Shown: positions 46,618 through 56,495, numbered from the stretch's first letter. The stretch: DNA of 64,000 nucleotides from Phytohabitans houttuyneae (GCF_011764425.1 NZ_BLPF01000004.1:1128001-1192000), one strand, 5' to 3'. The notes: generated by a model not told the origin, from the sequence alone. Translations and numbers: made by a program.

Positions 46618-48237
46618 CTACTTGGTGATCTCCTCGCGGTCCGGCCGCGGTGAGACCGGTGGGTGGCCGGGCGAGACCGGGGCCTCGGCGGGCTTTTCGA
46701 TCGGGAAGAAGAAGCCGCGGATCGCGGGGCCGAGCGCGCCGAGCCGGTTCATCTTCTTCGGCACCACCCAGCCCGCGTAGTCCAGGCTGCCGTGGCCGTG
46801 CTCGTCGACCGGCGCGAGCGGTTGGTGTACCTCGATGAAGCGTCCGTCCGGCAGTCGGCGGATGATGCCGGTCTCGACGCCGTGTGCGAGGACCTCGCGG
46901 TCGTGCTGTTGCAGGCCAAGGCAGATCCGGTAGGTGATGTAGTAGGCCAGTGGTGGCGCGATCAGCAGGCCGATGCGGCCGGCCCAGGTCATCGCGTTGA
47001 GGCTGATGTGGAACTTGTCGGCGATCACGTCGTTGCCGCCGGACAGCGTCAGGACGAGCCAGAACGCGATCGCCATCGCGCCGAGCGCGGTGCGGGCGGG
47101 CACGTCACGCGGGCGCTGTAGCAGGTTGTGCGCCCGGTGGTCCTTGGTCAGCCTGGCCTCGATGAACGGATAGGCGAGCGGCAGCATCGTCAAGATGCCA
47201 GGCAACACCACCGTGGGCCAGAAGATCGGTGGGATCGTGTAGCCGTCGCCCCAGCCCCACAGGTCGAAACGTATCTCCCAGGCCGGGAAGAGCCGCGTCG
47301 AGCCGTCGAGGAACATCACGTACCAGTCGGGCTGGCTGGCCGCCGAGACCGTGAACGCCTCGTACGGGCCGAAGAGCCAGATCGGGTTGATCTGGAACAG
47401 ACCGCCCATCAGCGCGATGACGCCGAAGACGATCATGAAGAAGCCGCCCTGCTTGATGGTGTATCGCGGCACGAAGCGTTCGCCGACCACGTTGTGCTCG
47501 GTGCGGCCGGGGCCGGGCCACTGGGTGTGCTTCTGTTTGAAGACCAGGCCGAGGTGGACGCTGATCAGCGCGAGTAGTGCGCCCGGGATGAGTAGCACGT
47601 GGGCGATGTAGAAGCGGCCCATGATGACGGTGCCGGGGAACTCGCCGTCGAAGATCGACGTGGTTACCCAGGAGCCGATGACCGGGATCGACAGCATGAT
47701 CGCTGAGGCGATCCGCAGGCCGGTGCCGGAGAGCGCGTCGTCGGGGAGGGAGTAGCCGGTGAAGCCGGCCAGGAAGCCGACCCAGAACAGCAGCGAGCCG
47801 ATGATCCAGTTTGTCTCACGGGGCTTGCGGAACGCGCCGGTGAAGAAGATCCGGAACATGTGCACCACGATCGCCGACATGAATGTCAGTGCCGCCCAGT
47901 GGTGCATCTGCCGCATGATCAGGCCGCCGCGCACGTCGAAGGAGAGGTTGAGGCTCGACGCGTACGCCTGTGACATGTGCACGCCCCGCAGCGGCGCGTA
48001 GCTGCCGTCGTAGGTGGTCGTGCTCAGCGAGGGGTCGTAGAAGAACGTCAGGAACGTACCGGTCAGCAGCAGGACGATGAACGAGAACAGCGCGATCTCG
48101 CCCAGCAGGAACGACCAGTGGTCAGGAAAGACCTTGTTGAGGATGTTGCGCAGCGGTGTGGCCGCCTGGAACCTGTCGTCCAGCCCTCCGCCGACCTTGG
48201 CGGGCACCGCGCTGACGTCTACCTTCCGGCGCTTCAT
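46618..48237 (-). CDS. qcrB: Ubiquinol/menaquinol-cytochrome c reductase, cytochrome b subunit
   Basis: The 539-residue di-heme cytochrome b of the bc1 complex, with about nine membrane helices. Heme-ligand histidines are in [12 protein letters not shown] and VVHMFR (first pair members) and [11 protein letters not shown] and ISVHLGL. The quinol-site PEWY motif is replaced by PDWYVMF, as is common in actinobacteria. A long charged C-terminal tail is typical of the group. The start ATG 48237 overlaps the Rieske stop (ATGA). Its product forms the bc1-aa3 supercomplex with QcrA, QcrC, CtaE, CtaC and CtaF. Confidence 0.96.
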   Translation of the reverse strand: MKRRKVDVSAVPAKVGGGLDDRFQAATPLRNILNKVFPDHWSFLLGEIALFSFIVLLLTGTFLTFFYDPSLSTTTYDGSYAPLRGVHMSQAYASSLNLSFDVRGGLIMRQMHHWAALTFMSAIVVHMFRIFFTGAFRKPRETNWIIGSLLFWVGFLAGFTGYSLPDDALSGTGLRIASAIMLSIPVIGSWVTTSIFDGEFPGTVIMGRFYIAHVLLIPGALLALISVHLGLVFKQKHTQWPGPGRTEHNVVGERFVPRYTIKQGGFFMIVFGVIALMGGLFQINPIWLFGPYEAFTVSAASQPDWYVMFLDGSTRLFPAWEIRFDLWGWGDGYTIPPIFWPTVVLPGILTMLPLAYPFIEARLTKDHRAHNLLQRPRDVPARTALGAMAIAFWLVLTLSGGNDVIADKFHISLNAMTWAGRIGLLIAPPLAYYITYRICLGLQQHDREVLAHGVETGIIRRLPDGRFIEVHQPLAPVDEHGHGSLDYAGWVVPKKMNRLGALGPAIRGFFFPIEKPAEAPVSPGHPPVSPRPDREEITK

Positions 48238-49322
48238 GGCCGCTCCCAAAATGCTGGCCCAACAGCCACCTTATAGTCGGACGTTGCCACGAAGTACCCT
48301 TCCTCGTCCACCGTGATGGGCAGCTGCGGAAGGCTACGCGTGGCGGGCCCGAAGATCGGTCGGGCGTTGTCGGTGATCAGGAACTGCGACTGGTGGCACG
48401 GGCAGAGCAGGCGGTTCGTCTGCTGCTCGTACAGGCTGGCGGGGCAGCCGGCGTGTGTGCAGATCTTCGAGTACGCGACGAAGTTTTCCCACTGGGAGCC
48501 CTCGTTGACCGGCTTGGCGCTGTCCAGCGTCTTCTGCGCGTCGCCCTCCCGCAGGTGGATCAGCAGCGTGGGGGAGTCGGCGTGCTCGTTGGTAGCGCCA
48601 TTCGGGATACCGGGGAAGACCGTCATCTGGCCGCCGACGCTGACGTCCTCGGGCCGGATCGGCGTGCCGTCCTCGCGGGTGAGGCGCACCGGACGGCCCC
48701 CGTTGGCGGCGGGGTCCCAGCCGGTGCGGAAGAGGATGCGGTCCCTGGTCGGGTCCTTGATCAGGCCACCGATGAGCGGGGCGGCGGCGACGAGGCCGAC
48801 CGGCGCGAGGCCGAGCAGCGCGGCCAGGCCGAGCGTCTTGCGGCGCTTGATGCCCAGCTCGTCGACGATGTACGCCATCGTCTCGCCGGTCAGCTTGCGC
48901 TGCGCCCGGTCGGACGGGCCGTCGTGCCGGTCCTGGATCGCGATCTCCCGAGGCATCAGCTTTTTGCCCCAGGCGAGGATGCCGAAGCCGATGCCGAGCA
49001 GCGAGATGCCGAGGGTGAGCCCGAGCAGCGGGGTGTAGAGCTTGGTGTTGTTGGAGCCCAGCTCGTACTCCCACGGCCACCAGATGTAGATGATCAGGAA
49101 GGCGGTCGCCGCGAGGCCGGTGAGCAGGAAGAACGACGCTACGGCCCGGACCATCCGGCGCTCGGCCTTGGTGCCCTTGATCGGGAACGGGTCCTCGTAG
49201 TGGACGATCTCGATGCCGTCACGCCGCGCGCCCTCGCGGACGATGTCGAATCGCGACAGGCGCGGATCGTAGAGGTCGATCTCTTCCCGCTCGACGTCGT
49301 GGTCGTGTGTGTGCGTGCTCAT
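48234..49322 (-). CDS. qcrA: Rieske iron-sulfur subunit of the cytochrome bc1 complex
   Basis: A 362-residue actinobacterial Rieske protein with three membrane helices (about residues 67-85, 98-118 and 165-185) before the cluster domain. The 2Fe-2S ligands are in CTHAGC and CPCHQSQF near the C-terminus. The start is ATG 49322 ([15 protein letters not shown]), overlapping the qcrC stop by four bases. It passes electrons from quinol at QcrB to the diheme cytochrome QcrC. Confidence 0.96.
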   Translation of the reverse strand: MSTHTHDHDVEREEIDLYDPRLSRFDIVREGARRDGIEIVHYEDPFPIKGTKAERRMVRAVASFFLLTGLAATAFLIIYIWWPWEYELGSNNTKLYTPLLGLTLGISLLGIGFGILAWGKKLMPREIAIQDRHDGPSDRAQRKLTGETMAYIVDELGIKRRKTLGLAALLGLAPVGLVAAAPLIGGLIKDPTRDRILFRTGWDPAANGGRPVRLTREDGTPIRPEDVSVGGQMTVFPGIPNGATNEHADSPTLLIHLREGDAQKTLDSAKPVNEGSQWENFVAYSKICTHAGCPASLYEQQTNRLLCPCHQSQFLITDNARPIFGPATRSLPQLPITVDEEGYFVATSDYKVAVGPAFWERP

Positions 49323-50161
49323 GACTTCCCCGCAATCCAGAGGGCTGCGAACACCAGCGCGACGATCCCGACGAGGAAGATCGCGAGTCCCTCGGTCACC
49401 GGGCCGAAGCGGCCAAGGCCCCAACCACCCGGGTCCTTGTCCTGCTTCAGCGACTCCTGAACGTAGGAGATGATCTCCTTCTTCTGCTCCGGCGTCAGCT
49501 GGTTGTCACCGAAGACCGGCATGTTCTGCGGGCCGGTCAGCATTGCCGCGTACATCTGGCGGTCGGTGGCCTTGTCCAGGCTCGGCGCGTACTTGCCGGA
49601 GGAAAGGGCGCCACCGCCACCGCCGAACGCGTGGCAGGACGAGCAGTTGATCCGGAAGAGGTTGCCGCCGCGGGCGATGGCCTCGTCGTCGTCGCTGGGC
49701 GCGCGCAGGTCGCCGTCGGGCACCTGCGGGCCGCCGCCGAGCTCCTGGATGTACTGCGCGAGCTGGCGGGTCTGGTCGTCGGTGAACATCGACGGCTTGC
49801 GGGGCGCCTGCGCCTCCTGCCGCGCCATCGGCATGCGTCCGGTGCTCACCTGGAACTCCACTGCCGCCGCGCCCACGCCGATCAGGCTGGGACCGCGGTC
49901 CTGCACGCCCTGCGCGTTGCGGCCGTGACAGGTGATGCAGCTCTGGTCGAACAGCGCCTTGCCCTCCTCGGCCGCCGTCGACAGCTGCGGCGTGTCGTCG
50001 GCTGACAGGCCGGGAGCGAACACGGCGTACACACCGCCGGCGAGCGTCAGCGCGAGAGTGAGGCGCACCACCGTGCCCAGGCGCCGCCGCACCCGGCTGC
50101 GCGGTTGTGACCGCCTGCGGCGCAGCCGCGCCATCAGGCCGCCGGGGGTGTCAGAAGTCAT
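49319..50161 (-). CDS. qcrC: Diheme cytochrome c subunit of the bc1 complex
   Basis: A 280-residue membrane-anchored cytochrome c1/cc with two heme sites, CITCH (about residue 75) and CSSCH (about 173), replacing a soluble cytochrome c. An N-terminal helix follows a basic stretch (RLRRRRSQPRSRVRRR). A C-terminal helix (EGLAIFLVGIVALVFAALWI) anchors it. Start ATG 50161; it lies 57 bp downstream of ctaE and overlaps qcrA. Confidence 0.95.
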   Translation of the reverse strand: MTSDTPGGLMARLRRRRSQPRSRVRRRLGTVVRLTLALTLAGGVYAVFAPGLSADDTPQLSTAAEEGKALFDQSCITCHGRNAQGVQDRGPSLIGVGAAAVEFQVSTGRMPMARQEAQAPRKPSMFTDDQTRQLAQYIQELGGGPQVPDGDLRAPSDDDEAIARGGNLFRINCSSCHAFGGGGGALSSGKYAPSLDKATDRQMYAAMLTGPQNMPVFGDNQLTPEQKKEIISYVQESLKQDKDPGGWGLGRFGPVTEGLAIFLVGIVALVFAALWIAGKS

Positions 50162-50218
50162 GCCAGATGTCCTTCATAACTATGGGACGAACCGAGCGGG
50201 CGGAACGTGACAACCTCG

Positions 50219-50818
50219 TCACTGAAGCAGGTAGATCATCGAGAACAGCGCGATCCAGACGACGTCGACGAAGTGCCAGTAGTACGACACGACGATCGCC
50301 GAGGTCGCCTGTGCCGGCGTGAACCGGCCCATGGTGGTGCGGGCCATGAAGATCAGGAACGCCACGAGGCCGCCGCTCACGTGCAGACCGTGGAAGCCGG
50401 TGGTCAGGTAGAACATCGACCCGTAGCCGTCTCCGTTGATCTTCACGCCGTCGTGCACGAGGTGGCGGTACTCGTTGGCCTGGCCCAGGACGAAGATGAG
50501 CCCCATCACGAACGTGAGAGTGAACCAGCGGCGCAGCGAGTGGACGTCGCCCCGCTCCGCGGCGAAGACGCCGAACTGGCAGGTCACCGAGGATGCGACA
50601 AGGATCAGCGTGAAGGTCGTCGCGTACGGCAGGTTGAGAACCTCCGTGTGCTTCTCCCACTGCTCAGGGGCAGCGGCGCGGATGGAGAAGTACATCGCGA
50701 AGAGCGCCGCGAAGAACATGAGCTCGCTGGAGAGCCACACGATCGTCCCGACGCTGACCATGTTGGGCCGCGTCAGCGAGTGGATCCGGCTCTTGTCAAT
50801 TGCTGAGGCCGCAGTCAC
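50219..50818 (-). CDS. ctaE: Cytochrome c oxidase subunit III
   Basis: A 199-residue subunit with five hydrophobic helices, including [20 protein letters not shown] and [20 protein letters not shown] (His/Glu-bearing helices typical of the family) and the C-terminal [17 protein letters not shown]. The start is GTG 50818. It is the first gene of the ctaE-qcrC-qcrA-qcrB operon. It is divergent from the ctaG-like gene over a 206-bp gap. Confidence 0.95.
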   Translation of the reverse strand: MTAASAIDKSRIHSLTRPNMVSVGTIVWLSSELMFFAALFAMYFSIRAAAPEQWEKHTEVLNLPYATTFTLILVASSVTCQFGVFAAERGDVHSLRRWFTLTFVMGLIFVLGQANEYRHLVHDGVKINGDGYGSMFYLTTGFHGLHVSGGLVAFLIFMARTTMGRFTPAQATSAIVVSYYWHFVDVVWIALFSMIYLLQ

Positions 50819-50894
50819 GCGGTCATTATCGCCACCTCGTAGTACGACGTTGCGTCGGGGTCACCTACGACGGTGTGTCGTGGGTGCCGGGGCG

Positions 50895-50940
50895 GGCTCA
50901 ACTCGGAGCTGGGAGCGGAGCGGCCTGCCCGAATTGAGCC
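50895..50940. promoter_or_regulatory. Inverted repeat in the ctaE/ctaG divergent gap
   Basis: Arms GGCTCAACTCG (50895-50905) and CGAATTGAGCC (50930-50940) match at ten of eleven positions with a 24-bp spacer. It lies mid-way between divergent respiratory genes, 77 bp from ctaE. It could be an operator or a hairpin. No known regulator motif was recognised. Confidence 0.35.
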
Positions 50941-51024
50941 GGCATCCGGGGCCCCAGCGAGCGGAGCGAGCCAGCTGGCAGAGCCCGGTGCCGCCTCCGG
51001 ACGGGCGTGGCCTAGCCTCGAAAC

Positions 51025-51921
51025 GTGCGCCCGTTCACCGTCTCGGCCGTCTTCACCGAGGCCAGCCTCGACAGCTGGATCGCGGTGATGCTGGTCGTGG
51101 CGGCCGGCCTCTACCTGTACGGCGTGCACCGCCTGCGGGCACGCGGCGACAAGTGGCCGCTGTCCCGCACGGTGCTCTTCATCGGCGCCGGCCTCGGTTC
51201 GATCGCCGCGGTGACGGTCAGCGGCCTGCACGCGTACGACACGACGCTCATCTCGGTGCACATGGTGCAGCACATGGTGCTCTCCATGGTCGCGCCGATC
51301 TTCCTGGCGCTCGGCGCCCCGATCACCCTCGCGCTGCGGGTGCTGCGCGGCGCGCCCCGCCGGCGGCTGCTGGCCCTTGTGCACAGCCGGGTCGCCCGCG
51401 TCTTCTCGTTTCCGCTGGTGGCGTACGCGCTCTTCGTCGCCAACCCGTTCGTGCTCTACTTCACCGGCCTGTACCGGCTGACGCTGTCGAACACGTTCGC
51501 GCACGAGGTGGTGCACGCGCACTTCATCCTCACCGGGTGCCTCTTCTTCTGGCCGCTGCTGGGGCTCGACCCGCTGCCGGGCCGGTGGCCGTACCCGGGG
51601 CGGGCGTTGCTCATGGTGCTGTCGGTGCCGTTCCACACCGTGCTGGGGCTGACCATCATGCAGAGCACGACGCTGCTCGGCGGCGACTGGTACCCGTCGC
51701 TCGGCCTCACCTGGGCCGACCCGTGGACGGACCAGAAGGTGGCCGGCGGCATCCTCTGGGCCGGCGGCGAGTTCGTCTCCGTGACCATGATCGGCGTGCT
51801 GCTCGTGCAGTGGTTCAAGCAGTCCGAGCGGGAGGCGCGGCGCATCGACCGCGAGCTGGATCGCCAGGAGGCCGCGGCCGCCGCCGAGGCCGCCCGCACC
51901 GGGGCGGGGGCCGCTCAGTGA
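51025..51921 (+). CDS. Cytochrome c oxidase assembly protein, CtaG (caa3) family
   Basis: A 298-residue membrane protein with about seven helices. Conserved His-rich segments HMVQHMVLSMVAPIFLALGAP (in part; about residue 75), HEVVHAHFILTGCLFFWPLLG and GGEFVSVTM mark the CtaG/caa3 family, thought to help copper insertion into the oxidase. The C-terminus is a charged Glu/Ala-rich tail. The GTG start at 51025 is the best of few options. Divergence from ctaE supports a role in oxidase assembly. Confidence 0.88.
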   Translation: MRPFTVSAVFTEASLDSWIAVMLVVAAGLYLYGVHRLRARGDKWPLSRTVLFIGAGLGSIAAVTVSGLHAYDTTLISVHMVQHMVLSMVAPIFLALGAPITLALRVLRGAPRRRLLALVHSRVARVFSFPLVAYALFVANPFVLYFTGLYRLTLSNTFAHEVVHAHFILTGCLFFWPLLGLDPLPGRWPYPGRALLMVLSVPFHTVLGLTIMQSTTLLGGDWYPSLGLTWADPWTDQKVAGGILWAGGEFVSVTMIGVLLVQWFKQSEREARRIDRELDRQEAAAAAEAARTGAGAAQ

Positions 51922-52024
51922 CTCCGGGTACCATCAGGCCGCAGTTACATCCCTCGTTGGTGGTGGTCGTCCCTAGGCGGGCACGCCAAGGGAGGACCAG
52001 CGCGGGTAGGAATGTGGGAGCGCG

Positions 52025-52420
52025 ATGACCGACCGTACGTACACCGTCCTGCTCTACAGCGACGACCCTCAGGTGCGCGACCGCATGCGGCTCGCGATCG
52101 GGCCGCGGCCGGCGGCCGACCTGTCGGTGGAGTTCGTCGAGGCCAGTGACTACGCGGCGTGCGTGCGACTGGTCGACGACTACGAGATCGATCTGATGGT
52201 GCTGGACGGCGAGGCGACCCCCGGCGGCGGCATCGGCATAGCGCGCCAGATCAAGGACGACTTCGTGGAGGCTCCTCCGACCTGCGTCGTCATCGCCCGG
52301 GCAGCTGATCGCTGGCTCGCGGCGTATGCGCAGGTGGACGGCACCCTGCTGCACCCGCTGGACCCGGTTACCACCGGGCAGACCGTCGCCGGGCTGCTGC
52401 GTTCCCACGCTGCCGCCTGA
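52025..52420 (+). CDS. Stand-alone response-regulator receiver-like protein
   Basis: A 131-residue receiver-fold protein without an output domain. The acidic pocket is SDDPQVRDRM near residue 12, the phosphoacceptor position Asp60 in LMVLDGEATPGGG, and the switch region CVVIARAADRW. The usual Lys after strand five is not obvious (LLHPLDPVT instead), so signalling may be phosphorylation-independent. It starts at ATG 52025 behind GGGAGCG. A strong hairpin separates it from trpD. The partner is unknown. Confidence 0.82.
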   Translation: MTDRTYTVLLYSDDPQVRDRMRLAIGPRPAADLSVEFVEASDYAACVRLVDDYEIDLMVLDGEATPGGGIGIARQIKDDFVEAPPTCVVIARAADRWLAAYAQVDGTLLHPLDPVTTGQTVAGLLRSHAAA

Positions 52421-52430
52421 CCTTGCCGCA

Positions 52431-52453
52431 CCCCGCCCGGAGGCCGGGCGGGG
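52431..52453 (+). terminator. Strong hairpin between receiver gene and trpD
   Basis: CCCCGCCCGG (52431-52440) and CCGGGCGGGG (52444-52453) are perfect 10-bp arms with a 3-nt loop. The hairpin ends six bases before the trpD ATG, so it covers the likely ribosome-binding region. It has no U-tract. It may terminate the upstream message, lower trpD translation, or both. Confidence 0.6.
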
Positions 52454-52459
52454 ATCTTG

Positions 52460-53530
52460 ATGGAGGCCACCGTGGGCGAGCGGACCTGGCCCAACCTGAT
52501 CGCCGCCCTGCTGCGCGCCGAGGAGCTGTCCACCGCGGACACCGCCTGGGCGATGGGCGAGATCATGAATGGTTCGGCGACGCCGGCGCAGATCGCCGGC
52601 TTCGCCATGGCGCTGCGCGCCAAGGGTGAGACCCCGGCCGAGCTGAGCGGCCTGGTGGAGGCCATGCTGGCCAACGCCGCGCTTGTCCAGCTCCCCGATG
52701 ACGTGCGAGCGGACGCTGTCGACGTGGTCGGCACGGGCGGCGACCGCGCACACACGGTCAACATCTCCACGATGACCGCGATGGTCGTCGCCGGCGCCGG
52801 CGTCCGCGTGGTGAAGCACGGCAACCGCGCCGCCTCCTCCGCGTGCGGCGCGGCCGACCTGCTGGAGTTTCTGGGCATCCCGCTGGACCTGGGCCCGGAG
52901 CAGGTGGCGCACTGCCTGACCGAGGTGGGCATCGCCTTCTGCTTCGCCGCCCGCTACCACCCGGGCATGCGCCACACCTCGGTGCCCCGGCGCGAGCTGG
53001 GCGTGCCCACGGTCTTCAACTTCCTGGGTCCGCTGACCAACCCGGCCCGTCCGCGTGCCGGTGCCGTGGGCTGCTTCGACACCCGCATGGCGCCGGTGAT
53101 GGCCCGGGTGTTCGCCGAGCGCGGCGACTCGGTGCTGGTCATGCGCGGTGAAGACGGCTTGGACGAGTTCAGCACGGCCGCGCCGACCCGCGTGTGGGCG
53201 GTCCGCGGCGGCACCGTCACCGAGCTGGTGCTGGACGCGACCGACCTGGGCATCCCCCGGTCCGCGCCCGGCGACCTGCGCGGCGGCGACGCCGCCTTCA
53301 ACGCCGACGTCACCCGCCGCCTGCTGGCCGGCGAGCCCGGCCCGGTCCGCGACGCGGTGCTGGTCAACGCCGCGGCCGCGCTGGCGGCACACGCCGGCCT
53401 GCCCGGCGAGCCGCTGGAGGCGATGCGGGAGGCCCTGTCCCGCGCCGCCGCGAGCATCGACTCGGGCGCGGCGGCCAAGACGCTCGACCGCTGGATCGAG
53501 ACCGCCCAGTCGGCCGCCGCCAAGCCCTAG
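52460..53530 (+). CDS. trpD: Anthranilate phosphoribosyltransferase
   Basis: TrpD adds phosphoribose from PRPP to anthranilate in tryptophan synthesis. It has 356 residues. The PRPP-binding glycine loop is [16 protein letters not shown] (about residues 92-107), then [18 protein letters not shown] and the helix/loop [10 protein letters not shown]-like [19 protein letters not shown] with catalytic Arg. Start ATG 52460; a TTG one codon upstream is possible. No other trp gene is adjacent, as in M. tuberculosis (Rv2192c). Confidence 0.95.
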   Translation: MEATVGERTWPNLIAALLRAEELSTADTAWAMGEIMNGSATPAQIAGFAMALRAKGETPAELSGLVEAMLANAALVQLPDDVRADAVDVVGTGGDRAHTVNISTMTAMVVAGAGVRVVKHGNRAASSACGAADLLEFLGIPLDLGPEQVAHCLTEVGIAFCFAARYHPGMRHTSVPRRELGVPTVFNFLGPLTNPARPRAGAVGCFDTRMAPVMARVFAERGDSVLVMRGEDGLDEFSTAAPTRVWAVRGGTVTELVLDATDLGIPRSAPGDLRGGDAAFNADVTRRLLAGEPGPVRDAVLVNAAAALAAHAGLPGEPLEAMREALSRAAASIDSGAAAKTLDRWIETAQSAAAKP

Positions 53531-54355
53531 ACAATTCCAGAAGCTTTGGGCTACCGCGACGTCCGCGGTGGTCCAGACCGTTGCTCCCGCGGCCTCACCG
53601 TCCGCGGTGGCCGAGGTTCTTGCTCCGGCGACCTCACCGTCCGCGGTGGGTCAGGGGCCGTTGGTCCTTGCGACGTCACGTGCGCGGTGGTCGGGGCCGT
53701 TGCGCGCCGCGTCACCGTGCGCGGTGGTCCGGCCTGTCTGTTCCGCCGGCCTCGGGCTCGGTGGTGGTCCGGGCTGCTGCTTCCTGCGGCGTCACCGTGC
53801 GTGGGTTAGCGGCTGTTGCTCTGGCGGCCTCGCCCTACGTGGCGGCGCGGGATTCGGTCGCCGGTGGCTTCGTCGCGGTCGCGGGTCCTCGCTCTGTGGT
53901 GGCGTCGCTATCGGTGGTCGGGGCTGTCGCTGGGTGGTCTTGTCGTGGATGGTCGGGGCTCTGTCGCGTGTGGCTTAGCCGTCGATGGTCGGGACGCCGC
54001 CCGGTGACCTCGCCGCCCGTCGTCAGGTCTGTTGGTCCCGGTGGCCCCGCCCTCCGCGGTGATCCGGACCGTTGGTCCTGCGGTCTCACCGTCCGCGGTG
54101 TCGGTCCGTGGGCGCATTGGTGCGCCCAGTTTGAGAGCGTCCCCGCGGTGCGGCCCCTCGGACGAGTGGCTCGGCACCGGGCCGGTCGTGACGTGGCGGT
54201 GATGTCGTTGCGGGGCGGAGCCAGCGGAGTGGTTGGCGTCGGTCCGTCGGCGCCTGGTGCGCCCAGCTTGAGTGCACCCGCGGCGCGACCGCTGGATCAG
54301 TGGCGAAGACGGGGAAGCGACCACGCGGGCGTGGCGGACCTCCCGGATCGGTGGG
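53531..54355. repeat. Intergenic array of ~40-bp degenerate repeats
   Basis: This 825-bp gap lacks a believable gene. A core CCTCACCGTCCGCGGTGG or close variant starts near 53593, 53632, 53673, 53710, 53750 and 53790, a period of 37-41 bp, and again near 54040 and 54088. The first unit (GGCTACCGCGACGTCCGCGG onward) matches the segment after the PfkB kinase (31681-31770), and part of it resembles sequence after gcvT. Two longer units with GGCGCATTGGTGCGCCCAG-like and GGCGCCTGGTGCGCCCAGC hairpins lie at 54110-54270. Function unknown. Confidence 0.7.
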
Positions 54356-55192
54356 TCAGGTGCCGGACCACTCCGCGACGCGGGCGGCGATGCCGTCCGC
54401 GGAGCGGACCCAGGTGAAGTGGTCGGCACCGTCGATCGAGTGGCGCTCGCGCGTCAGCGGCGCCGACGCGAGCTTGGCGCACAGGTGGTCGAGCGTCTCG
54501 TGCGGCGTGTACTGGTCGTGGTCCACGCTGATCGCCAGCACCGGCGTCCGCACGCCGCGCAGGGCGGCCTCGACGTCGACGCCGTCCAGCTGGGGAAAGC
54601 GGCCGGTGCGCGCCGTGTACGCCCAGTCGCGCATCACGCCCCTCGCCTGCCGGCCGCCGAAGCCCCAGCCCGGCCACACGCGCAATAGCGCGCTCGTGGC
54701 GCCGATCGACTGGGTCATCGCCAGGACGCCATGGCGGCGGCGCGGGTACATACGCCAGTAGGGCAGCCCCACCGCCACCAGCACCACACCGTCCACAGGG
54801 GACTCGTCGTGCAGGGCGAGGTGCAGCAGCGCGGCCTGCCCGCCGAGGGAGTGGCCGAGCAGCAGGCGCCGCCGGCCGTCGAGCCTCGGCTTCAGCGCCT
54901 CCTGCACCGCGCCGACGTCGGCGGCCAGGTCGGCGTACCCGTACCGCGAGGAGCGGCTCGGCGTCGGGGTGCTGGCACCCGTGCCGCGCAGGTCGGCCAC
55001 AACGACGGCGAGCCCGGCCTGGCGCAGCGACGCGGCGAGCGGGCGGTAGTAGCGGGCGCGCACGCCCATCGCCGGCCACACCACGACCACCGGGGCGTCC
55101 GGCACGCCTTCCGGCTCCGGGTAGATCTGCAGCCCGATGCGGTCGGTGCCGAGGTCGAGGTGCTCCTGCAGGTACTCCTCGTCAGTCGGCAT
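54356..55192 (-). CDS. Alpha/beta hydrolase
   Basis: A 278-residue alpha/beta-hydrolase. The nucleophile elbow GHSLGG (about residues 112-117) gives the catalytic Ser. The oxyanion region is VVWPAMGVRARYY, the acid is probably the Asp in SVDHDQYTP, and the catalytic His is in GADHFTWVRS. Secondary features are LRGTGAS and SSRYGYADLAADV. No signal peptide is visible. The substrate is unknown. The start ATG 55192 overlaps the end of the AsnC-like gene by 11 bases. Confidence 0.87.
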   Translation of the reverse strand: MPTDEEYLQEHLDLGTDRIGLQIYPEPEGVPDAPVVVVWPAMGVRARYYRPLAASLRQAGLAVVVADLRGTGASTPTPSRSSRYGYADLAADVGAVQEALKPRLDGRRRLLLGHSLGGQAALLHLALHDESPVDGVVLVAVGLPYWRMYPRRRHGVLAMTQSIGATSALLRVWPGWGFGGRQARGVMRDWAYTARTGRFPQLDGVDVEAALRGVRTPVLAISVDHDQYTPHETLDHLCAKLASAPLTRERHSIDGADHFTWVRSADGIAARVAEWSGT

Positions 55193-55469
55193 CGTCGAGG
55201 CCGATCGCGAACGCGCCCTCCAGGTCGTGCTGGGAGTACGCGCGGAACGCGATGTGGGTATCGGTGTCGATCACGCCGGGCGTCTTGCTGATGGACCCGG
55301 CGATGACCTCGGCGATCTGCTCGTACTCCCGCACGCGCACGATCGCGATGAGGTCCACATGTCCGGCCACCGAGTAGACCTCGCTGACGTTGGGCAGGGC
55401 GGCCAGGGTCTCGGCCACCTCGGGGATCGAGTCGGTGGCGCAGTCGATCAAAACGATCGCGGTGATCAC
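55182..55469 (-). CDS. Stand-alone Lrp/AsnC ligand-binding (RAM) domain protein
   Basis: A 95-residue protein equal to the C-terminal effector-binding domain of Lrp/AsnC regulators, without the DNA-binding part. It shows the ferredoxin-like pattern TAIVLIDCATDSIPEVAETL, VSEVYSVAGHVDLIAIVRVR and a strand TDTHIAFRAYS. Such SraA-like proteins form oligomers that may bind amino acids. Start GTG 55469. It overlaps the hydrolase start. Confidence 0.88.
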   Translation of the reverse strand: MITAIVLIDCATDSIPEVAETLAALPNVSEVYSVAGHVDLIAIVRVREYEQIAEVIAGSISKTPGVIDTDTHIAFRAYSQHDLEGAFAIGLDDAD

Positions 55470-55503
55470 GCGTTCACCCTATCCGTTTCGGCGTCCCGCC
55501 GGC

Positions 55504-55650
55504 TCACGTGAGGAGGGTGTAGAGCCCGAAGCCCACGGCGGCGACGGCGATCCCGACGGATGGCACCGACAAGGCGCCGAAGACGACCGCGGCGAGATCG
55601 CGGTCTCGTCGATGACGCCGCGGAGGTGGTGCGCGCGCGACCTCCCACCG
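55504..55650 (-). other. Possible remnant of a small membrane protein
   Basis: A reverse frame ending at 55504 encodes a hydrophobic end (LAAVVFGALSVPSVGIAVAAVGFGLYTLLT, written here only as a description of its two halves LAAVVFGALSVPSVG and IAVAAVGFGLYTLLT). It has no start codon upstream in frame before the neighbouring gene. A one-base correction could join it to another frame, so this may be a further frameshifted short gene. The gap otherwise shows nothing. Confidence 0.3.
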
Positions 55651-55679
55651 AGAGGAACGCCCCCGACGAGCGGGTGAAG

Positions 55680-56495
55680 CTACGCGGAGACCGTCAAGTC
55701 GGCGCCGACGCGGATCGCGTCCACCAAGTGCTCGTCGCGGCCCACCCTGCCGCCGGGCCACACGACCGCCCCGGTCAGGGCGCCCTCGACGACGGCGCCG
55801 GCGCCGACCACCGCGCGGTCTACGCGGCCGGTGACCACCGCGTCGGGGGCGATCAGGTCGCCGCCGCCGGCAGCGTGGAGGTTGGCCGCCAGGTAGTCGC
55901 GGGGGGTGCCGGTGTCCAGGTACGTGCCGGTGAAGGTCACCACCTCCAGCGCCCCCTCGGCCTCGGCCGGCCGCCACACCGTGCGGACCAGCTCGGCGGG
56001 CTCGGGCGTGAGGTCGCGCACGTAGCGCCACGGCAGCAGCGAGAAGCCGGCGAAGCGGTGGCCGGCGAAGGCGTACGGCTCGGCGGGCGCGGGCTGGCCG
56101 AAGAGGCGCACCGTCTCGCCGTCCCAGCCGTCGAGCAGCGCGACCGGGTCGGCGCCGCTGCCGGCGAGGTAGGCGTCGGCGTTGCCCACCAGCACGCCCC
56201 GACCGTCGATCCAGGTACGCAGCCGGCCCACCCCACCGCTGGTACCCAAAGGGTGGTCTTCGGGTGAGACGTGGGCCCGCCCTGCGGCGTGGGCGACCAC
56301 CTGGTCACCGAGGTAGCTCGCGTTGACCGCGACCGTGGCCGGGTCGGCGAAGCCGAGCCGGGCGACCCGGGCGAGCGCGTGGTCGAGCAGCGGCACGTTG
56401 CCGACCGGGCAGAGCGCCTTGGGCACGCGGGCGGTGAGTGGCCGCAGCCGCTGGCCCTCGCCCGCGGCCAGGATCACCGCGCAGAGGTCGCTCAC
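55680..56495 (-). CDS. Sugar-phosphate nucleotidyltransferase (GDP-mannose pyrophosphorylase-like)
   Basis: A 271-residue enzyme of the nucleotidyltransferase family that makes NDP-sugars. The signature LAAGEGQRLRPLT with Lys in RVPKALCPVGNVPLLDHAL is at residues 9-40, followed by GTSGGVGRL and the metal-binding GNADAYL. The C-terminal part (GDLIAPDAVVTGRVD, GAVVEGALTGAVVWPGG) is a short left-handed beta helix. The GTG start at 56495 overlaps the Nudix stop. Mannose-1-phosphate or glucose-1-phosphate is the likely substrate, but this is not decided by sequence. Confidence 0.85.
   Translation of the reverse strand: MSDLCAVILAAGEGQRLRPLTARVPKALCPVGNVPLLDHALARVARLGFADPATVAVNASYLGDQVVAHAAGRAHVSPEDHPLGTSGGVGRLRTWIDGRGVLVGNADAYLAGSGADPVALLDGWDGETVRLFGQPAPAEPYAFAGHRFAGFSLLPWRYVRDLTPEPAELVRTVWRPAEAEGALEVVTFTGTYLDTGTPRDYLAANLHAAGGGDLIAPDAVVTGRVDRAVVGAGAVVEGALTGAVVWPGGRVGRDEHLVDAIRVGADLTVSA

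Noticed and set aside
53593-53830. CRISPR-like spacing of the GCGGTGG core
   Set aside because: The sequence between cores is itself repetitive and similar, spacing varies, and no cas gene is present.
53548-54417. Forward open frames rich in Arg, Gly and Val after trpD
   Set aside because: They follow the repeat array, lack ribosome-binding sites, and differ in composition from real genes in the window.
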